A DNA stretch of 58,133 nt from Nitriliruptoraceae bacterium (GCA_007133465.1 SLMP01000030.1:1-58133), one strand, 5' to 3'; positions 1-8,263 are shown, counted from the first letter of the stretch. Made by a program: numbers and translations. The notes: generated by a model from the letters alone, not told the origin.

Positions 1-687
1 CACGAGCTGGAGCTGCCGCCGGAGCTCCAGGAGCGCACCGAGGGATGGCGCGACCGTGGTGCCGCCGTCCTCGCGGTCGTCCGTGACGGCGAGGTCATCG
101 GCGCCTTCGCGCTCGAGGACCAGGTCCGGGACGTGTCCCGAGAGGCGGTCGAGCGGCTGCACGCCGCCGGGGTCACGGTCGCGATGATCACCGGCGATGC
201 GCAGCAGGTCGCGGATGCGGTCGCGGCCGAGCTCGACATCGACGAGGTGTTCGCCGAGGTCCTGCCGGAGGACAAGGCCGACCAGGTCGCCTCGCTGCAG
301 GACCAGGGCCGCAAGGTGGCGATGGTCGGGGACGGGGTCAACGACGCTCCCGCGCTCGCACGCGCGGACGTCGGCATCGCCATCGGTGCGGGGACCGATG
401 TCGCGATCGAGTCCGCCGGCCTCGTCCTGGCCTCCGACGACCCGCGGGGGGTCGTCGCGATCCGGGAGCTGTCCCAGGCGACCTACCGCAAGATGGTCCA
501 GAACCTGTGGTGGGCCGCGGGCTACAACATCGTCGCGCTCCCGCTCGCCGCGGGCGTGCTGGCCCCGATCGGGTTCATCCTGCCCATCGCGGTCGGAGCG
601 ATCCTCATGTCCACCTCCACCGTGGTCGTGGCGCTCAACGCGCAGCTGCTCCGCCGTGTCGAGGTGTCCAGCCCGTCGACCACCTGA
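1..687 (+). CDS. C-terminal part of a CopB-like (P1B-3) copper-transporting P-type ATPase
   Basis: The reading frame is open from the first base, so the start and the metal-binding transmembrane CPx segment lie outside the window; 228 residues are visible. Seen: the end of the P-domain with MITGD (184-198) and GDGVNDAPALA (about 328-360), then the last two membrane helices. These carry N-x6-YN-x4-P and a P-x7-MSTST-x5-N arrangement, which is close to the helix 7/8 signature described for subgroup P1B-3 ATPases (CopB type, Cu+/Cu2+ export). The distal metal ligands cannot be checked because CPx is not in view. The protein would sit in the cytoplasmic membrane and use ATP to expel copper. A copper nitrite reductase lies 8 kb downstream, but no operon link is visible. 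Family confidence is high, metal specificity moderate. Confidence 0.88.
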   Translation, partial: HELELPPELQERTEGWRDRGAAVLAVVRDGEVIGAFALEDQVRDVSREAVERLHAAGVTVAMITGDAQQVADAVAAELDIDEVFAEVLPEDKADQVASLQDQGRKVAMVGDGVNDAPALARADVGIAIGAGTDVAIESAGLVLASDDPRGVVAIRELSQATYRKMVQNLWWAAGYNIVALPLAAGVLAPIGFILPIAVGAILMSTSTVVVALNAQLLRRVEVSSPSTT

Positions 688-872
688 CCCGCGTCACCGA
701 TCCGGTCCGCTTCACGTTCGTTGGACGGACCGTGCGATCTGCCCGACACCAGCGACACGAGGCTGGCGACGAGAGATCACCACCCACTGGCGTGGCGTCG
801 GGGCGACCACATGAAGCAGGCCAGCCATCACCGGGCCGAACGCCGCATCGTCGCGGTCACCGGAGAGGTGAT

Positions 873-992
873 CTCACCGCCCTCGGGTTCGACTGGCCAT
901 CGCCGCTACTGCCGGCCCAGATCCTGTGGTGCAAGGTGGTCACCTACGGCCTCGCCGACGACGCCGGGCCGCTCGCTCGTCACAGCCGCTAG
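873..992 (+). pseudogene. Remnant of a P2-type cation ATPase, C-terminal membrane segment
   Basis: One frame reads LTALGFDWPSPLLPAQILW followed by CKVVTYGLADDAGPL and a stop. This matches the conserved membrane segment of Ca2+/cation P2-type ATPases (LPLLPxQILWxNLVTDGLPAL), with the N and D of the usual NLVTDG replaced by K and Y. There is no start and no upstream ATPase sequence in frame. It is a different ATPase class from the CopB-like gene just upstream. It ends at the edge of the duplicated segment described separately. Confidence 0.7.
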
Positions 993-1155
993 GAGTCCTG
1001 TCGGCGGGCACCTTCATGGCGGGGGCTGGTCTGGCGTCGCCCTGCCGGCCCTCGCTGCCCCTGTCCGGGCGGAGGGGAGACGCGACGGCCACGTCACCTA
1101 CGGTGGTCATCACGGCTCCCTGGACGAAGCACGTCCCATGATCCGGCGGCCGGCT
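975..1155 (+). repeat. Direct repeat copy A (partner at 3137-3333)
   Basis: Bases 1052-1107 are identical over 56 nt to 3231-3286. Similarity continues with mismatches on both sides, to CTCGTC(A/G)CAGCCGCT upstream and to CCCATGATCCG downstream. In copy B the ATGATCCG is the start of the SpoIIAA-like gene at 3319. In copy A the ATG at 1138 opens only a 20-codon frame (MIRRPAG..., stop 1198-1200), a dead duplicate of that gene start. The segment carries no recognisable terminal inverted repeats or transposase. Confidence 0.85.
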
Positions 1156-1218
1156 GGCATGCGGCTGACCAGCAGCACGACGAACGCTTGGACTTCATAG
1201 ACCAGGACGAGGTGACCC

Positions 1219-1620
1219 GTGCGCCATCAGCTGACCACCCGGTTCGTCGTCGTGATGACGGCCGTGCTCGTGGTCTCGGCCGTGGCGTGGGCGGGACTCG
1301 CTCGGACCGTCGCCACCGTGGACGGCGAGCACCGCACCGAGGCGGTGCTCGGGCTGACCGGTGAGGTCGACCGTGGTCGGGAGCTGTTCCTGGACACCCC
1401 CGGCCGGGCGTGTGCCTCCTGTCACAGCTTCGAGGCGCTCGGGGTCGTCGCCGACGGTGGCCCGCCGATCGAGGCGCTGGACCCGACCGAACGCGAGACG
1501 ATCGCGTCTCTCCTCGAGGGGACGGTGCCGGCACACGACGACTACGACTATGGGCACGTGCTGTCGAACCAGGAGATCGCGGACCTGGCGGCGCTGCTGC
1601 GGGACGTCGGCGACGACTGA
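1219..1620 (+). CDS. Membrane-anchored c-type cytochrome domain protein
   Basis: 133 residues from a GTG start, with GAGG at 1209-1212 as ribosome binding site. Residues about 8-27 form one hydrophobic segment (signal anchor), so the haem domain should face outside. The single haem-binding motif CASCH is at residues 65-69. The C-terminus (SNQEIADLAALL) resembles the last helix of class I cytochromes c. There is no methionine after residue 14, so the usual distal Met ligand is missing; His 91 or 96 (around AHDDYDYGH) could serve, but this is inference. It lies 140 nt before the acyltransferase gene, and both sit between the two copies of a direct repeat. The electron partner is unknown. Confidence 0.8.
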   Translation: MRHQLTTRFVVVMTAVLVVSAVAWAGLARTVATVDGEHRTEAVLGLTGEVDRGRELFLDTPGRACASCHSFEALGVVADGGPPIEALDPTERETIASLLEGTVPAHDDYDYGHVLSNQEIADLAALLRDVGDD

Positions 1621-1760
1621 CCCCCCCCCGACCCGAGCGGCCCCGAGCGCGTCCGTCCGCGGCGACCTCCGCGGCGCGGTCGAAGATGGCGTCCCGTCCC
1701 CGCCCATCCAGCCGCGCCAGCGGCCTGGCAACCTGGGGCCGCCGCGACGAAGGAGCCTGG

Positions 1761-2900
1761 GTGGTGGGCCTGCCACAGCGGCTGTCCGACGAGCTCGACG
1801 ACTACGTGGACCGGACGCCTACCGACCGCGACCGCTTCGTGGACCTGCTCCGGGTCGTCAGCATCGGGGTCGTCGTCGTCTGGCATTGGGTGCTCTCGAT
1901 CACCCAGTGGCGGGACGGTGCACTGGTCATGCCGAACCCGATCGACGCGGTCCCAGGAGGGTGGCTCGCGACCTGGGCGCTGCAGATCATGCCGATGTTC
2001 TTCCTGGTGGGCGGGTTCGCGAACCATGCGGGGTGGAGCTCCCTCCGGCGCGACGGCGGGGGGGCGAGGGAGTTCCTGAGCTCTCGGCTGCGCCGGTTGC
2101 TCGTCCCCACCGGCGCCTTCGTCGTAGCGTGGGCCCTCTTCGACACCCTCATGCGCGTTGCCTGGCCTGGCTACCGCAGCATGCTCGAGTGGGCGCCGAT
2201 CATCATCACCCCCTTCTGGTTCCTCGCGGCCTACTTCTGGGTCCTGCTGCTCGTCCCCGTCACCGTGCGCCTCCATCAAGCGGGCGGGGTCCTCACCCTC
2301 ACGGTCATGGCGGCGATCATCGCCCTCGTCGACGTGGGTCGGTTCCAGCTCGGTATCGAGTGGTTCGGGTTCCTCAACAGCGCCCTAGTGTTCGTCTTCA
2401 TCCACCAGCTCGGCTACTTCTACCGTGACGGGACCTACGACCGGATCGGCTGGCGAGGGCAGCTCGCGATCGTGTTGGGCGCGGTCGCCGGCATGATCGT
2501 GCTGACCAGCCTCCCCGTGTATCCCCGCTCGATGGTTGCGACCCGCGAGATCGACTTCAGCCACATGTGGCCGACGACCGCCGTCATCGGGGTGGTGGCG
2601 CTCATGCAGACCGGCGTCGCGATGCTGGTCCGTCCAGCGCTACGCGGGTGGCTCGAGCTGCGGCGCGTCTGGAAGAGCGTGGTCGCCATCAACGCGGTGA
2701 TCCTGACGATCTTCCTGTGGCACATGACCGCGAAGGTCGTCGTCATCGGGGTGTACGAGGCGCTCGGCTTGGCGCTGCTCGAGGAGCCGACGCTCGGATG
2801 GTGGCTCCAACGGCCACTGTGGCTGCTCGCTCCCGCGGTGGTGCTCGTCCCCTTCGTCGCGCTCTTCGCACCGCTCGAACTGCGAGGTCGACGTCGCTGA
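1761..2900 (+). CDS. Acyltransferase family 3 integral membrane protein
   Basis: 379 residues if the first of two adjacent GTG codons (1761, 1764) is used; AAGGAG at 1750-1755 supports this pair over any upstream start. The protein has about ten hydrophobic helices. It opens with RDRFVDLLRVVSIGVVVVWHW, the R-x10-H type motif of helix 1 in the OafA/YrhL acyltransferase-3 family, with MPMFFLVGGF in helix 2 and LWHM near the C-terminus. The family moves acyl groups onto sugars, peptides or lipids at the membrane; the substrate cannot be inferred here. It is probably co-transcribed with the cytochrome c gene upstream. The TGA at 2898-2900 is followed by ATPase-remnant DNA. Confidence 0.82.
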   Translation: MVGLPQRLSDELDDYVDRTPTDRDRFVDLLRVVSIGVVVVWHWVLSITQWRDGALVMPNPIDAVPGGWLATWALQIMPMFFLVGGFANHAGWSSLRRDGGGAREFLSSRLRRLLVPTGAFVVAWALFDTLMRVAWPGYRSMLEWAPIIITPFWFLAAYFWVLLLVPVTVRLHQAGGVLTLTVMAAIIALVDVGRFQLGIEWFGFLNSALVFVFIHQLGYFYRDGTYDRIGWRGQLAIVLGAVAGMIVLTSLPVYPRSMVATREIDFSHMWPTTAVIGVVALMQTGVAMLVRPALRGWLELRRVWKSVVAINAVILTIFLWHMTAKVVVIGVYEALGLALLEEPTLGWWLQRPLWLLAPAVVLVPFVALFAPLELRGRRR

Positions 2901-3028
2901 GCGGACAGGCCCTCCCTGGACCGGCGCCCCAGGGCGGGTGCGCCGTTGACGCCGCCGCCCGTCTCGCCCCGGTCGGAGCAGCGCCACTTGCATCGGATCG
3001 CCGGTCGACTCCTCGAGGTCGGCGACCG

Positions 3029-3127
3029 TGCAGCGACGGGATGAACGATGCCCCGGCCCTCGAGTCGGCGCACATCGGTGCGGCCATGGGCAGCGGGACC
3101 GACGTGGCGAAGAAGCCAGCGACATGT
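3029..3127 (+). pseudogene. Remnant of a P2-type cation ATPase, hinge motif
   Basis: One frame reads SDGMNDAPALESAHIGAAM then GSGTDVAKKPA, a clear degenerate copy of the P-type ATPase hinge GDGVNDAPALKxADIGVAMG-x-GTDVAKEAA. Flanking sequence in the same frame shows no further ATPase similarity and there is no start. The TDVAK wording is typical of P2 (Ca2+-type) ATPases. It may come from the same ancestral gene as the C-terminal remnant at 873-992, although the two pieces are in reversed order (hinge downstream of C-terminus). Like that remnant it ends at a copy of the direct repeat. Confidence 0.8.
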
Positions 3128-3136
3128 CGGGCGGCT

Positions 3137-3333
3137 GGCTCGTCGCAGCCGCTGACGAGCCGGGTCGGCGGGCCGCGCCCATCGCGGGGACTGGGTCTGG
3201 TGTCGCGGCTCTGGTGTCGCTCGTCTGGCGTCGCTGCCCCTGTCCGGGCGGAGGGGAGACGCGACGGCCACGTCACCTACGGTGGTGATCACGGCATCCT
3301 CGGACGAAAGGGCAACCCATGATCCGCCGACTC
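3137..3333 (+). repeat. Direct repeat copy B, containing the upstream region of the SpoIIAA-like gene
   Basis: Bases 3231-3286 match 1052-1107 exactly; diverged similarity extends to about 3137 and 3333. This copy supplies the leader (AAAGGG at 3306-3311) and first codons (ATGATCCGCCGA) of the gene at 3319. It contains the 8-bp palindrome GTGATCAC (3284-3291), which copy A has lost by one base. The TCTGGYGTCGC element occurs three times at about 3196-3236. Confidence 0.85.
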
Positions 3334-3675
3334 GAGCAGAGCCACGACCACATCGTCGGCTATTCGCTGTCCGGCGACGTGACCGAGGACGACTACACGC
3401 AGGCCGCCAGCGAGCTGCGCGACGACATCGCCCGCCACGGCAAGGTCCGGCTGCTCTTCCGCCTCAAGGACCTCTCCCTGTCGTCGTTCTTCGCCGCACT
3501 GGACGACCGCTTCCGGTTCGTCGTCGAGCACCAGGACGACATCGAACGCGTCGCCGTCATCAGTGACGACACGGCGAGCGGGATGATCGCAAAGGCTGCG
3601 GGCGGACTGTCGAACATGGAGATCGACACCTTCTCCCACGACGACGAGCCCAAGGCCTGGGCGTGGCTCGAGTGA
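3319..3675 (+). CDS. SpoIIAA-like (STAS-fold) protein
   Basis: 118 residues from ATG with AAAGGG 7 nt upstream. The length and pattern fit the SpoIIAA-like family (PF11964): an N-terminal strand (HIVGYSLSGDVTEDDY), then KVRLLFRLKDL, and a C-terminal IERVAVISDD and KAWAWL ending. These are small soluble proteins with a STAS-like fold related to anti-sigma-factor antagonists; most have no known partner. No SpoIIAB-like kinase or sigma factor is nearby. Its promoter region and first codons are duplicated 2.2 kb upstream. Confidence 0.75.
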   Translation: MIRRLEQSHDHIVGYSLSGDVTEDDYTQAASELRDDIARHGKVRLLFRLKDLSLSSFFAALDDRFRFVVEHQDDIERVAVISDDTASGMIAKAAGGLSNMEIDTFSHDDEPKAWAWLE

Positions 3676-3744
3676 TGTCGACCAGCAGGCCGTGACGCGC
3701 TCCGGCTGACGGCCGGGCGGCTCCAGCTGCAGAAGGGGGTCCCC

Positions 3745-4935
3745 GTGGAGCTCCGTGACCTGGTCAACGACCGGCCGGCCCACCTCGTGCTGCTCGTGGT
3801 CGACGGTCTCGGCGGTTACGCCGACGCCCGGCACGGCAGCGAACTCGAGGAGGCGACGACACCGAACCTCGACCAGCTCGCGGCGGAAGGGTCGTGCGGC
3901 GTGGCGCTGCCCGCCGGACCGGGCATCACCGTCGGGTCCGGCCCCGGGCACCTCGCACTGTTCGGCTACGACCCCCTCGAGTACGACCTCGGTCGTGGCC
4001 TGCTCTCTGCCCTCGGGCTGGGGGTGGACCTCCGACCAGGCGACCTCGCGGCCCGGGGCAACCTCGCGACCCTCGACGCCGACGACAACGTCGTCGACCG
4101 CCGCGCCGGGAGGATCGACGACGCTCGGGCACGCGCCATCGTCGACCGCCTCGAGGCCGGGGTGTCCCTGCCGGACGTGGAGGTCTCCTTCCGCCACGTC
4201 TCGGAGCACCGGGTGCTGCTGGTGCTGCGGGGCGAGGGGCTCGACCCGCGTGTCGGCGACCTCGACCCCCAGCGAACCGGCGTACCGCCGCTCGCACCCA
4301 CCGCCACCGCCCCGGAGGCCGAGCGCACCGCCCGCCTGCTCGAGCAACTGGACGCGGCGATGCGTGAGGCACTCGTCGGCCAGGACGCCGACGTCGTGCT
4401 CTTCCGCGGCTTCGACACCCACCACGACCTGCCGAGCATGCAGGAACGGTTCGGGCTCCGGCCGGCGACGGTCGCCACCTACCCGATGTACCGGGGGGTG
4501 GCGAAGCTCGTCGGGATGGACCTGCTGCCGGTCGTCGACTCGCTCGGCGAGCAGATCGCCCTGATGGCGGACCGCTGGAACGACTACGACTACCTGTTCG
4601 CGCACGAGAAGGCCGCCGACAGCGCCGGCCACGACGGCCGACGCGACGCGAAGATCGCCGCCATCGAGGCGGTCGACGCCCTCGTCCCCGACCTGGTGGC
4701 CCTGGCGCCCGACGTGCTGTGCATCACCGCCGACCACGCCGCCCCGACGCAGCTGTCGTCGCACTCCTGGCACCCGGTCCCGACCCTGCTGTGGGGCGAG
4801 GCGGTGGGCCGGGACGCGGTCACGAGCTTCGGCGAACGTGCCTGCGCCGCCGGCATGCTCGGCCACCTGCGCACGCAGGACCTGCTGCCGCTGATGCTCG
4901 CATCGGCTCGACGCCTCGAGAAGTACGGGGCGTAG
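3745..4935 (+). CDS. apgM: 2,3-bisphosphoglycerate-independent phosphoglycerate mutase, archaeal type
   Basis: 396 residues from GTG (AGAAGGGGG upstream). It interconverts 3- and 2-phosphoglycerate in glycolysis/gluconeogenesis and belongs to the alkaline phosphatase superfamily. Seen: VVDGLGG with metal ligand Asp20, the phosphoserine loop GSGPGHLALFGYD with Ser65, and the C-terminal metal site TADHAAPTQLSSHSWHPVP. The approximately 400-residue length and GPGHLALFGYDP wording fit the ApgM branch (COG3635), not the 510-residue GpmI form. It stands alone, 110 nt before the next gene on the same strand. Confidence 0.93.
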   Translation: MELRDLVNDRPAHLVLLVVDGLGGYADARHGSELEEATTPNLDQLAAEGSCGVALPAGPGITVGSGPGHLALFGYDPLEYDLGRGLLSALGLGVDLRPGDLAARGNLATLDADDNVVDRRAGRIDDARARAIVDRLEAGVSLPDVEVSFRHVSEHRVLLVLRGEGLDPRVGDLDPQRTGVPPLAPTATAPEAERTARLLEQLDAAMREALVGQDADVVLFRGFDTHHDLPSMQERFGLRPATVATYPMYRGVAKLVGMDLLPVVDSLGEQIALMADRWNDYDYLFAHEKAADSAGHDGRRDAKIAAIEAVDALVPDLVALAPDVLCITADHAAPTQLSSHSWHPVPTLLWGEAVGRDAVTSFGERACAAGMLGHLRTQDLLPLMLASARRLEKYGA

Positions 4936-5045
4936 CGGCGGGTGAGACCCGGCGACCATCGAGCTCCCACTCGAGCAGCGAGCAGCACGCGATCACCGAT
5001 TGCCTACCCTGGTGTGAGGGATCGACGGCGGTGGTGGGACGGCGG

Positions 5046-5966
5046 ATGCCACGACGTGAACGTGCCCGCGGGGTGCTGCTGGGGCTCGCGCTGGGGGATG
5101 CGCTGGGTGCACCGTTCGAGGGCCGCTCGCGGGTCGCCCGGGGGCAGGTGGAGGCGTGGCGCGACGCTCGCGGGCTGATGCGGTGGACCGACGACACCCA
5201 CATGGCCCTGACGCTGTCGCGCCGCCTGCTGGTCGACCCGGACCTGGCCGACCCGGACGCGTTGGGGGCGGCGTTCGCCCGGGCCTACACGAACGAGCCG
5301 TGGCGTGGCTACGGCTCGGGTCCGCCCCAGGTGTTCGCCCTGGTCGAGGAAGGACTGGGCTTCGAGGAGGCGGCCGGGTCGCTGTTCGGCGGGTCGGGAT
5401 CGTTCGGCAACGGTGCGGCGATGCGCGTCGCGCCGGTGGGGTTGCTGTCGGCCGCCTCCGATCCCGTGGTGGCGGCGCGGCTGGCGGCGATCCAGGCGCG
5501 GGTGACCCACACGCATGCCGACGCCGTCGACGGGGCGACGGTGATCGCCCAGGTGGTCGCGGGCTTGACGGTCACGGATCGGGTCGGAGGCGACGAGGTG
5601 CAGCAGGTCGTCCGCGCCACGACGGAGCGGTTGCCCGTCGGGGCGGTGCGAGAACGCCTGGTGGAGGTCATGAACGTCGTCGCGTCGGGCGGAGTCCCCC
5701 AGGAGGCCGCCGCGCGGTGCGGGACGGGGGTCGCCGCCGCGGCGTCGGTCCCGGCCGCGGTCGCGGCGCTGCTCGGCGGCCGTGATCCGCTCGAGGTCGT
5801 GACCGCCGCGATCGGGTTCGGGGGCGACACGGACACGATCGCGGCGATGGCGGGGGCGATGGCCGGGGCGGCCTGGGGGCTCGAGCGCGTCCCGGCCGGG
5901 CTGTTGGACCGGCTCGAGGCTCGCGGTGAGCTCGAGGAGCTGGCCGTCGCGCTCAGCTCGACTTGA
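5046..5966 (+). CDS. ADP-ribosylglycohydrolase family protein
   Basis: 306 residues. The family removes ADP-ribose from proteins or small molecules in a Mg2+-dependent reaction. Seen: GVLLGLALGDALGAPFEG at the N-terminus, the metal-binding WTDDTHMAL (Thr48, Asp49, Asp50), and the C-terminal GFGGDTDTIA (Asp261, Asp263), so both halves of the dinuclear metal site are present. Start choice is uncertain: ATG 5046 begins at the conserved domain, while GTG 5031 and 5034 are in frame, with TACCCT (5005-5010) a possible -10. The 3' end overlaps the convergent decayed gene by 14 nt. No matching ADP-ribosyltransferase (such as DraT) is in view. Confidence 0.88.
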   Translation: MPRRERARGVLLGLALGDALGAPFEGRSRVARGQVEAWRDARGLMRWTDDTHMALTLSRRLLVDPDLADPDALGAAFARAYTNEPWRGYGSGPPQVFALVEEGLGFEEAAGSLFGGSGSFGNGAAMRVAPVGLLSAASDPVVAARLAAIQARVTHTHADAVDGATVIAQVVAGLTVTDRVGGDEVQQVVRATTERLPVGAVRERLVEVMNVVASGGVPQEAAARCGTGVAAAASVPAAVAALLGGRDPLEVVTAAIGFGGDTDTIAAMAGAMAGAAWGLERVPAGLLDRLEARGELEELAVALSST

Positions 5967-6479
5967 GCTCCTCGGTGGTGCCCATCCGCAGGTAGGTCGT
6001 GTCCGACGACGTGCCTCCGGTCAGGACGTGCGCGAACCCCACCACCTCGGCCCGCACCTCACCGAACACCTGCTCCCGCACCCGCACGAACCTCTCGTCG
6101 GGCGGATCGTCGGACCACCGCCCGAACACCCCGGCCGCGGTCAGGTACCGGACCAGCCACCGCAGACCCACCTCGGTGTGGAGGTGGCATGCGACGGGTC
6201 GAGCACGTGTAACGGGGTGTGGTCGATGTCGACCAGGATCGCATCGAACCGCCGTCCCGGCTGGCGTGCCTCGAAGCCCTGATCGCCGCGCGCGAAGGCG
6301 AGCGCCTGGACCACCAACAGCTCGGACACACGCGGGTCCTCGAGCAGCTCACGGGCGGAGTCGCCGAGCTCGACCTCGAACACGTCGACCTCTCGCTCCG
6401 GCTGCTGACCGACCTCGCCGTCGTCTGGGTGGTGAGGGTCGAGGACGTGCGGACCGCCCGCTCGTTCGCGGACCGTCAT
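5953..6479 (-). pseudogene. Decayed spermidine-synthase-like (SAM-fold) gene
   Basis: Two reading frames together give pieces of one protein. The upper frame (6479 to about 6180) has DVFEVELGD, LLEDPRVSELLVVQAL and GRRFDAILVDIDHTPLHVLDPSHAT. The lower frame (about 6185 to 5953) has EVGLRWLVRYLTAAGVF, GRWSDDPPDERF and TGGTSSDTTYL. Spermidine/spermine-synthase-like proteins of about 230-250 residues carry these blocks in this order, with a SAM-binding stretch between them that is missing here. A frame change lies near 6177-6190, and two internal deletions explain the short length. It starts 9 nt after the last gene of the nitrite-reductase operon, so it is probably still transcribed. A sequencing error could explain the frameshift but not the deletions. 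Confidence 0.82.
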
Positions 6480-6488
6480 GCCGTCCTC

Positions 6489-7745
6489 TCAGGTCGACGT
6501 CGGCCCTTCGGGCACGGGCCACATCGCGACGAGCGCCGTCGTCAGCGCGGTCGCGGTCAGCACCGTCCACCCCACGCCGAGCAGCGGCAGCGGGCCGGCC
6601 AGCCGCGTCGCGCCGAGCACGCTGAGCAACGCGCCGGCGGACAGTGCCACCGCCCGGCCCGTCGCACCTCGATCGAGTCGCGCGCGGATGGCGTCGCGGG
6701 CGACGGTGGTCCGGCCCCGCAGCATCGGTGCGAGGTAGACCAGGGTCGCCAGGATCGCCTGCGCCAGCACCCCCGTCAGCGCGGCGACCCCGAGCGCGTC
6801 GAGCCACCGCCACGCCTGGCCGGTCACGATGACGACGTCGGCCCAGACCACGGCGATCGCCCACCAGCACACCCCGAGCACCAGCGGCCGAGCCGCGGTC
6901 GCCGGGGCGGCGCGCAACGCTCGCACGATCGGCAGGCACACGGCCGTCGCCGTCGTCGCGAAGATCGCCAGTGCCGCAGCGGCCACCACGTGCAGCGCCG
7001 CCCCCCAGGTGCCACCCACACCGGCGAGGAAGAGCAGCACGACGGCGGCGCTCAGCGCCGTCGCGCCGTGCTTCAACGACCGGGCGGCGACGACGACGGC
7101 ACCCGGCTCGATGCGCGTGCGCGCCATCGTCGGACCGAAGAACACGAGCGTCGCCAACAACGTCAGCCCGCCCCAGCCGAGGAGGTTCGCGTGCAGGTGC
7201 GCGATGCGGGTGGCGCTGAACCAGCTGCCGCTGACGAGCCCGATCCCCATCGCGGCCCCGAGCACCGCGCCGTGGAGGAAGGCGCCATGGGCGCGCTCGT
7301 AGAGCCGGACGATCCAGCCGAACCGCGCCCCGACGGCGGCGCGACGCATGCGGCGCAAGCGGCGGTAGGCGAGGAGGACCACGGCGATCAGCAACGTCGC
7401 GCCGCCCGCCAGGAGCGGCAGCCAGCGCACGACCAGGCCGGTCAGCACGGCCAGGATCGCGACGTTGGTGACCAGCGGCCACCACCACGCACGCTCGCCA
7501 GGGGTGCGCGTCAAGGTCCGGGTGAAGTGCTCGCTGAAGGTCAGGACCAGGTTCGTCAGGACCCCGAGGGTGAACAGGTGCACGGCCAACGGGCGCCCGC
7601 CGGGCAGCGCGTCACCACCGACCAGCCAGACGACCAGCGCCCCCGCGTACCCGAGCGCCACCAGGATGCTCGGAGCCGCCGAACCGAACGGCGACGACGC
7701 GCCACCGACCAGGTGCGTTCGCGCGACCCCCACCGCGCTCGCCAT
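6489..7745 (-). CDS. Polytopic membrane protein of the nitrite-reductase operon
   Basis: 418 residues, roughly 12 hydrophobic helices, ATG overlapping the stop of the Rrf2 gene in a TGATG junction (translational coupling). Conserved-looking histidines lie in or next to helices: VHLFTLGVLTN, SEHFTRT, RAHGAFLHG and RIAHLHANLLGWGG. The HxH-x5-GW wording resembles haem-copper-oxidase/NorB or NnrS-type membrane proteins, although I cannot assign haem or copper ligands. By position its likely job is in nitric oxide or nitrite handling, or in electron supply to the copper nitrite reductase. It could be a quinol or NO-related oxidoreductase subunit or a carrier. Function is inferred from context only. 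Confidence 0.65.
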   Translation of the reverse strand: MASAVGVARTHLVGGASSPFGSAAPSILVALGYAGALVVWLVGGDALPGGRPLAVHLFTLGVLTNLVLTFSEHFTRTLTRTPGERAWWWPLVTNVAILAVLTGLVVRWLPLLAGGATLLIAVVLLAYRRLRRMRRAAVGARFGWIVRLYERAHGAFLHGAVLGAAMGIGLVSGSWFSATRIAHLHANLLGWGGLTLLATLVFFGPTMARTRIEPGAVVVAARSLKHGATALSAAVVLLFLAGVGGTWGAALHVVAAAALAIFATTATAVCLPIVRALRAAPATAARPLVLGVCWWAIAVVWADVVIVTGQAWRWLDALGVAALTGVLAQAILATLVYLAPMLRGRTTVARDAIRARLDRGATGRAVALSAGALLSVLGATRLAGPLPLLGVGWTVLTATALTTALVAMWPVPEGPTST

Positions 7746-8263
7746 CAGCTGTCGACGCCGGCAGGCTCGGCGGCGCTCGCCTCGTGCGGCCCGTCCGCAC
7801 CCGGCCGCGCGAGGTCCCGCGGCACCACGAACGTCCCCGCCTCCAGCGCCGCGTCGATCGTCACCAGCTCCTCCAGCGTCGTCGCCGCGAGCGACGCGAG
7901 CATGGCGTCCTGGGCACGCACCCACGGGACGTGGACCGCGCACATGCCGTCCCACCGGCACGGGCCGCCCCGCAGCACGCACACCGAGGACCGCAACTCA
8001 CCGTCGACCGCGCGCACGACCTCCAGCAGATCCACCTCGACGGCAGGGCGGGCCAGGCGGTACCCGCCGTCGCGGCCGGCGACCGAGGTGACGAGGCCGG
8101 CGCGGACCAGCTCGGCGAGGATCTGCGGCACGTAGCCGATCGGGATGTCCATCTCGCCGGCGATCGCCCTCGCCTTGCGGCGCCGCTCGTCGGACGCATG
8201 CCGCGCGAGGTCCACGGCGGCCCGGATCGCGTAGTCGGCTCGCCGACCGAGCTGCAGGCGCAT
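7745..8263 (-). CDS. Rrf2-family Fe-S transcriptional regulator (NsrR/IscR-like)
   Basis: 172 residues, starting at ATG 8263 where the conserved winged-helix domain begins (MRLQLGRRADYAIRAAVDLA). The wing reads GRDGGYRLARP, and three cysteines are at 95, 102 and 108 (C-x6-C-x5-C), the Fe-S cluster ligands of this family. NsrR uses such a cluster to sense nitric oxide. Placement between nirK and a putative NO/nitrite membrane protein supports an NsrR-like role, probably repressing its own operon until NO is present. A C-terminal tail of about 35 residues after TLEELVTIDAALE is longer than usual. Family assignment is firm, signal is inferred. Confidence 0.88.
   Translation of the reverse strand: MRLQLGRRADYAIRAAVDLARHASDERRRKARAIAGEMDIPIGYVPQILAELVRAGLVTSVAGRDGGYRLARPAVEVDLLEVVRAVDGELRSSVCVLRGGPCRWDGMCAVHVPWVRAQDAMLASLAATTLEELVTIDAALEAGTFVVPRDLARPGADGPHEASAAEPAGVDS

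Noticed and set aside
1052-3286. Composite transposon bounded by the direct repeats
   Set aside because: No transposase, no terminal inverted repeats and no target-site duplication seen; a segmental duplication explains the data better.
3289-4959. Open frame of 556 codons on the minus strand
   Set aside because: Shadow of apgM and the SpoIIAA-like gene, with no protein-like motifs.
6219-8135. Open frame of 638 codons on the plus strand
   Set aside because: Composed of Arg/Gln/His-rich nonsense opposite the membrane-protein and Rrf2 genes.
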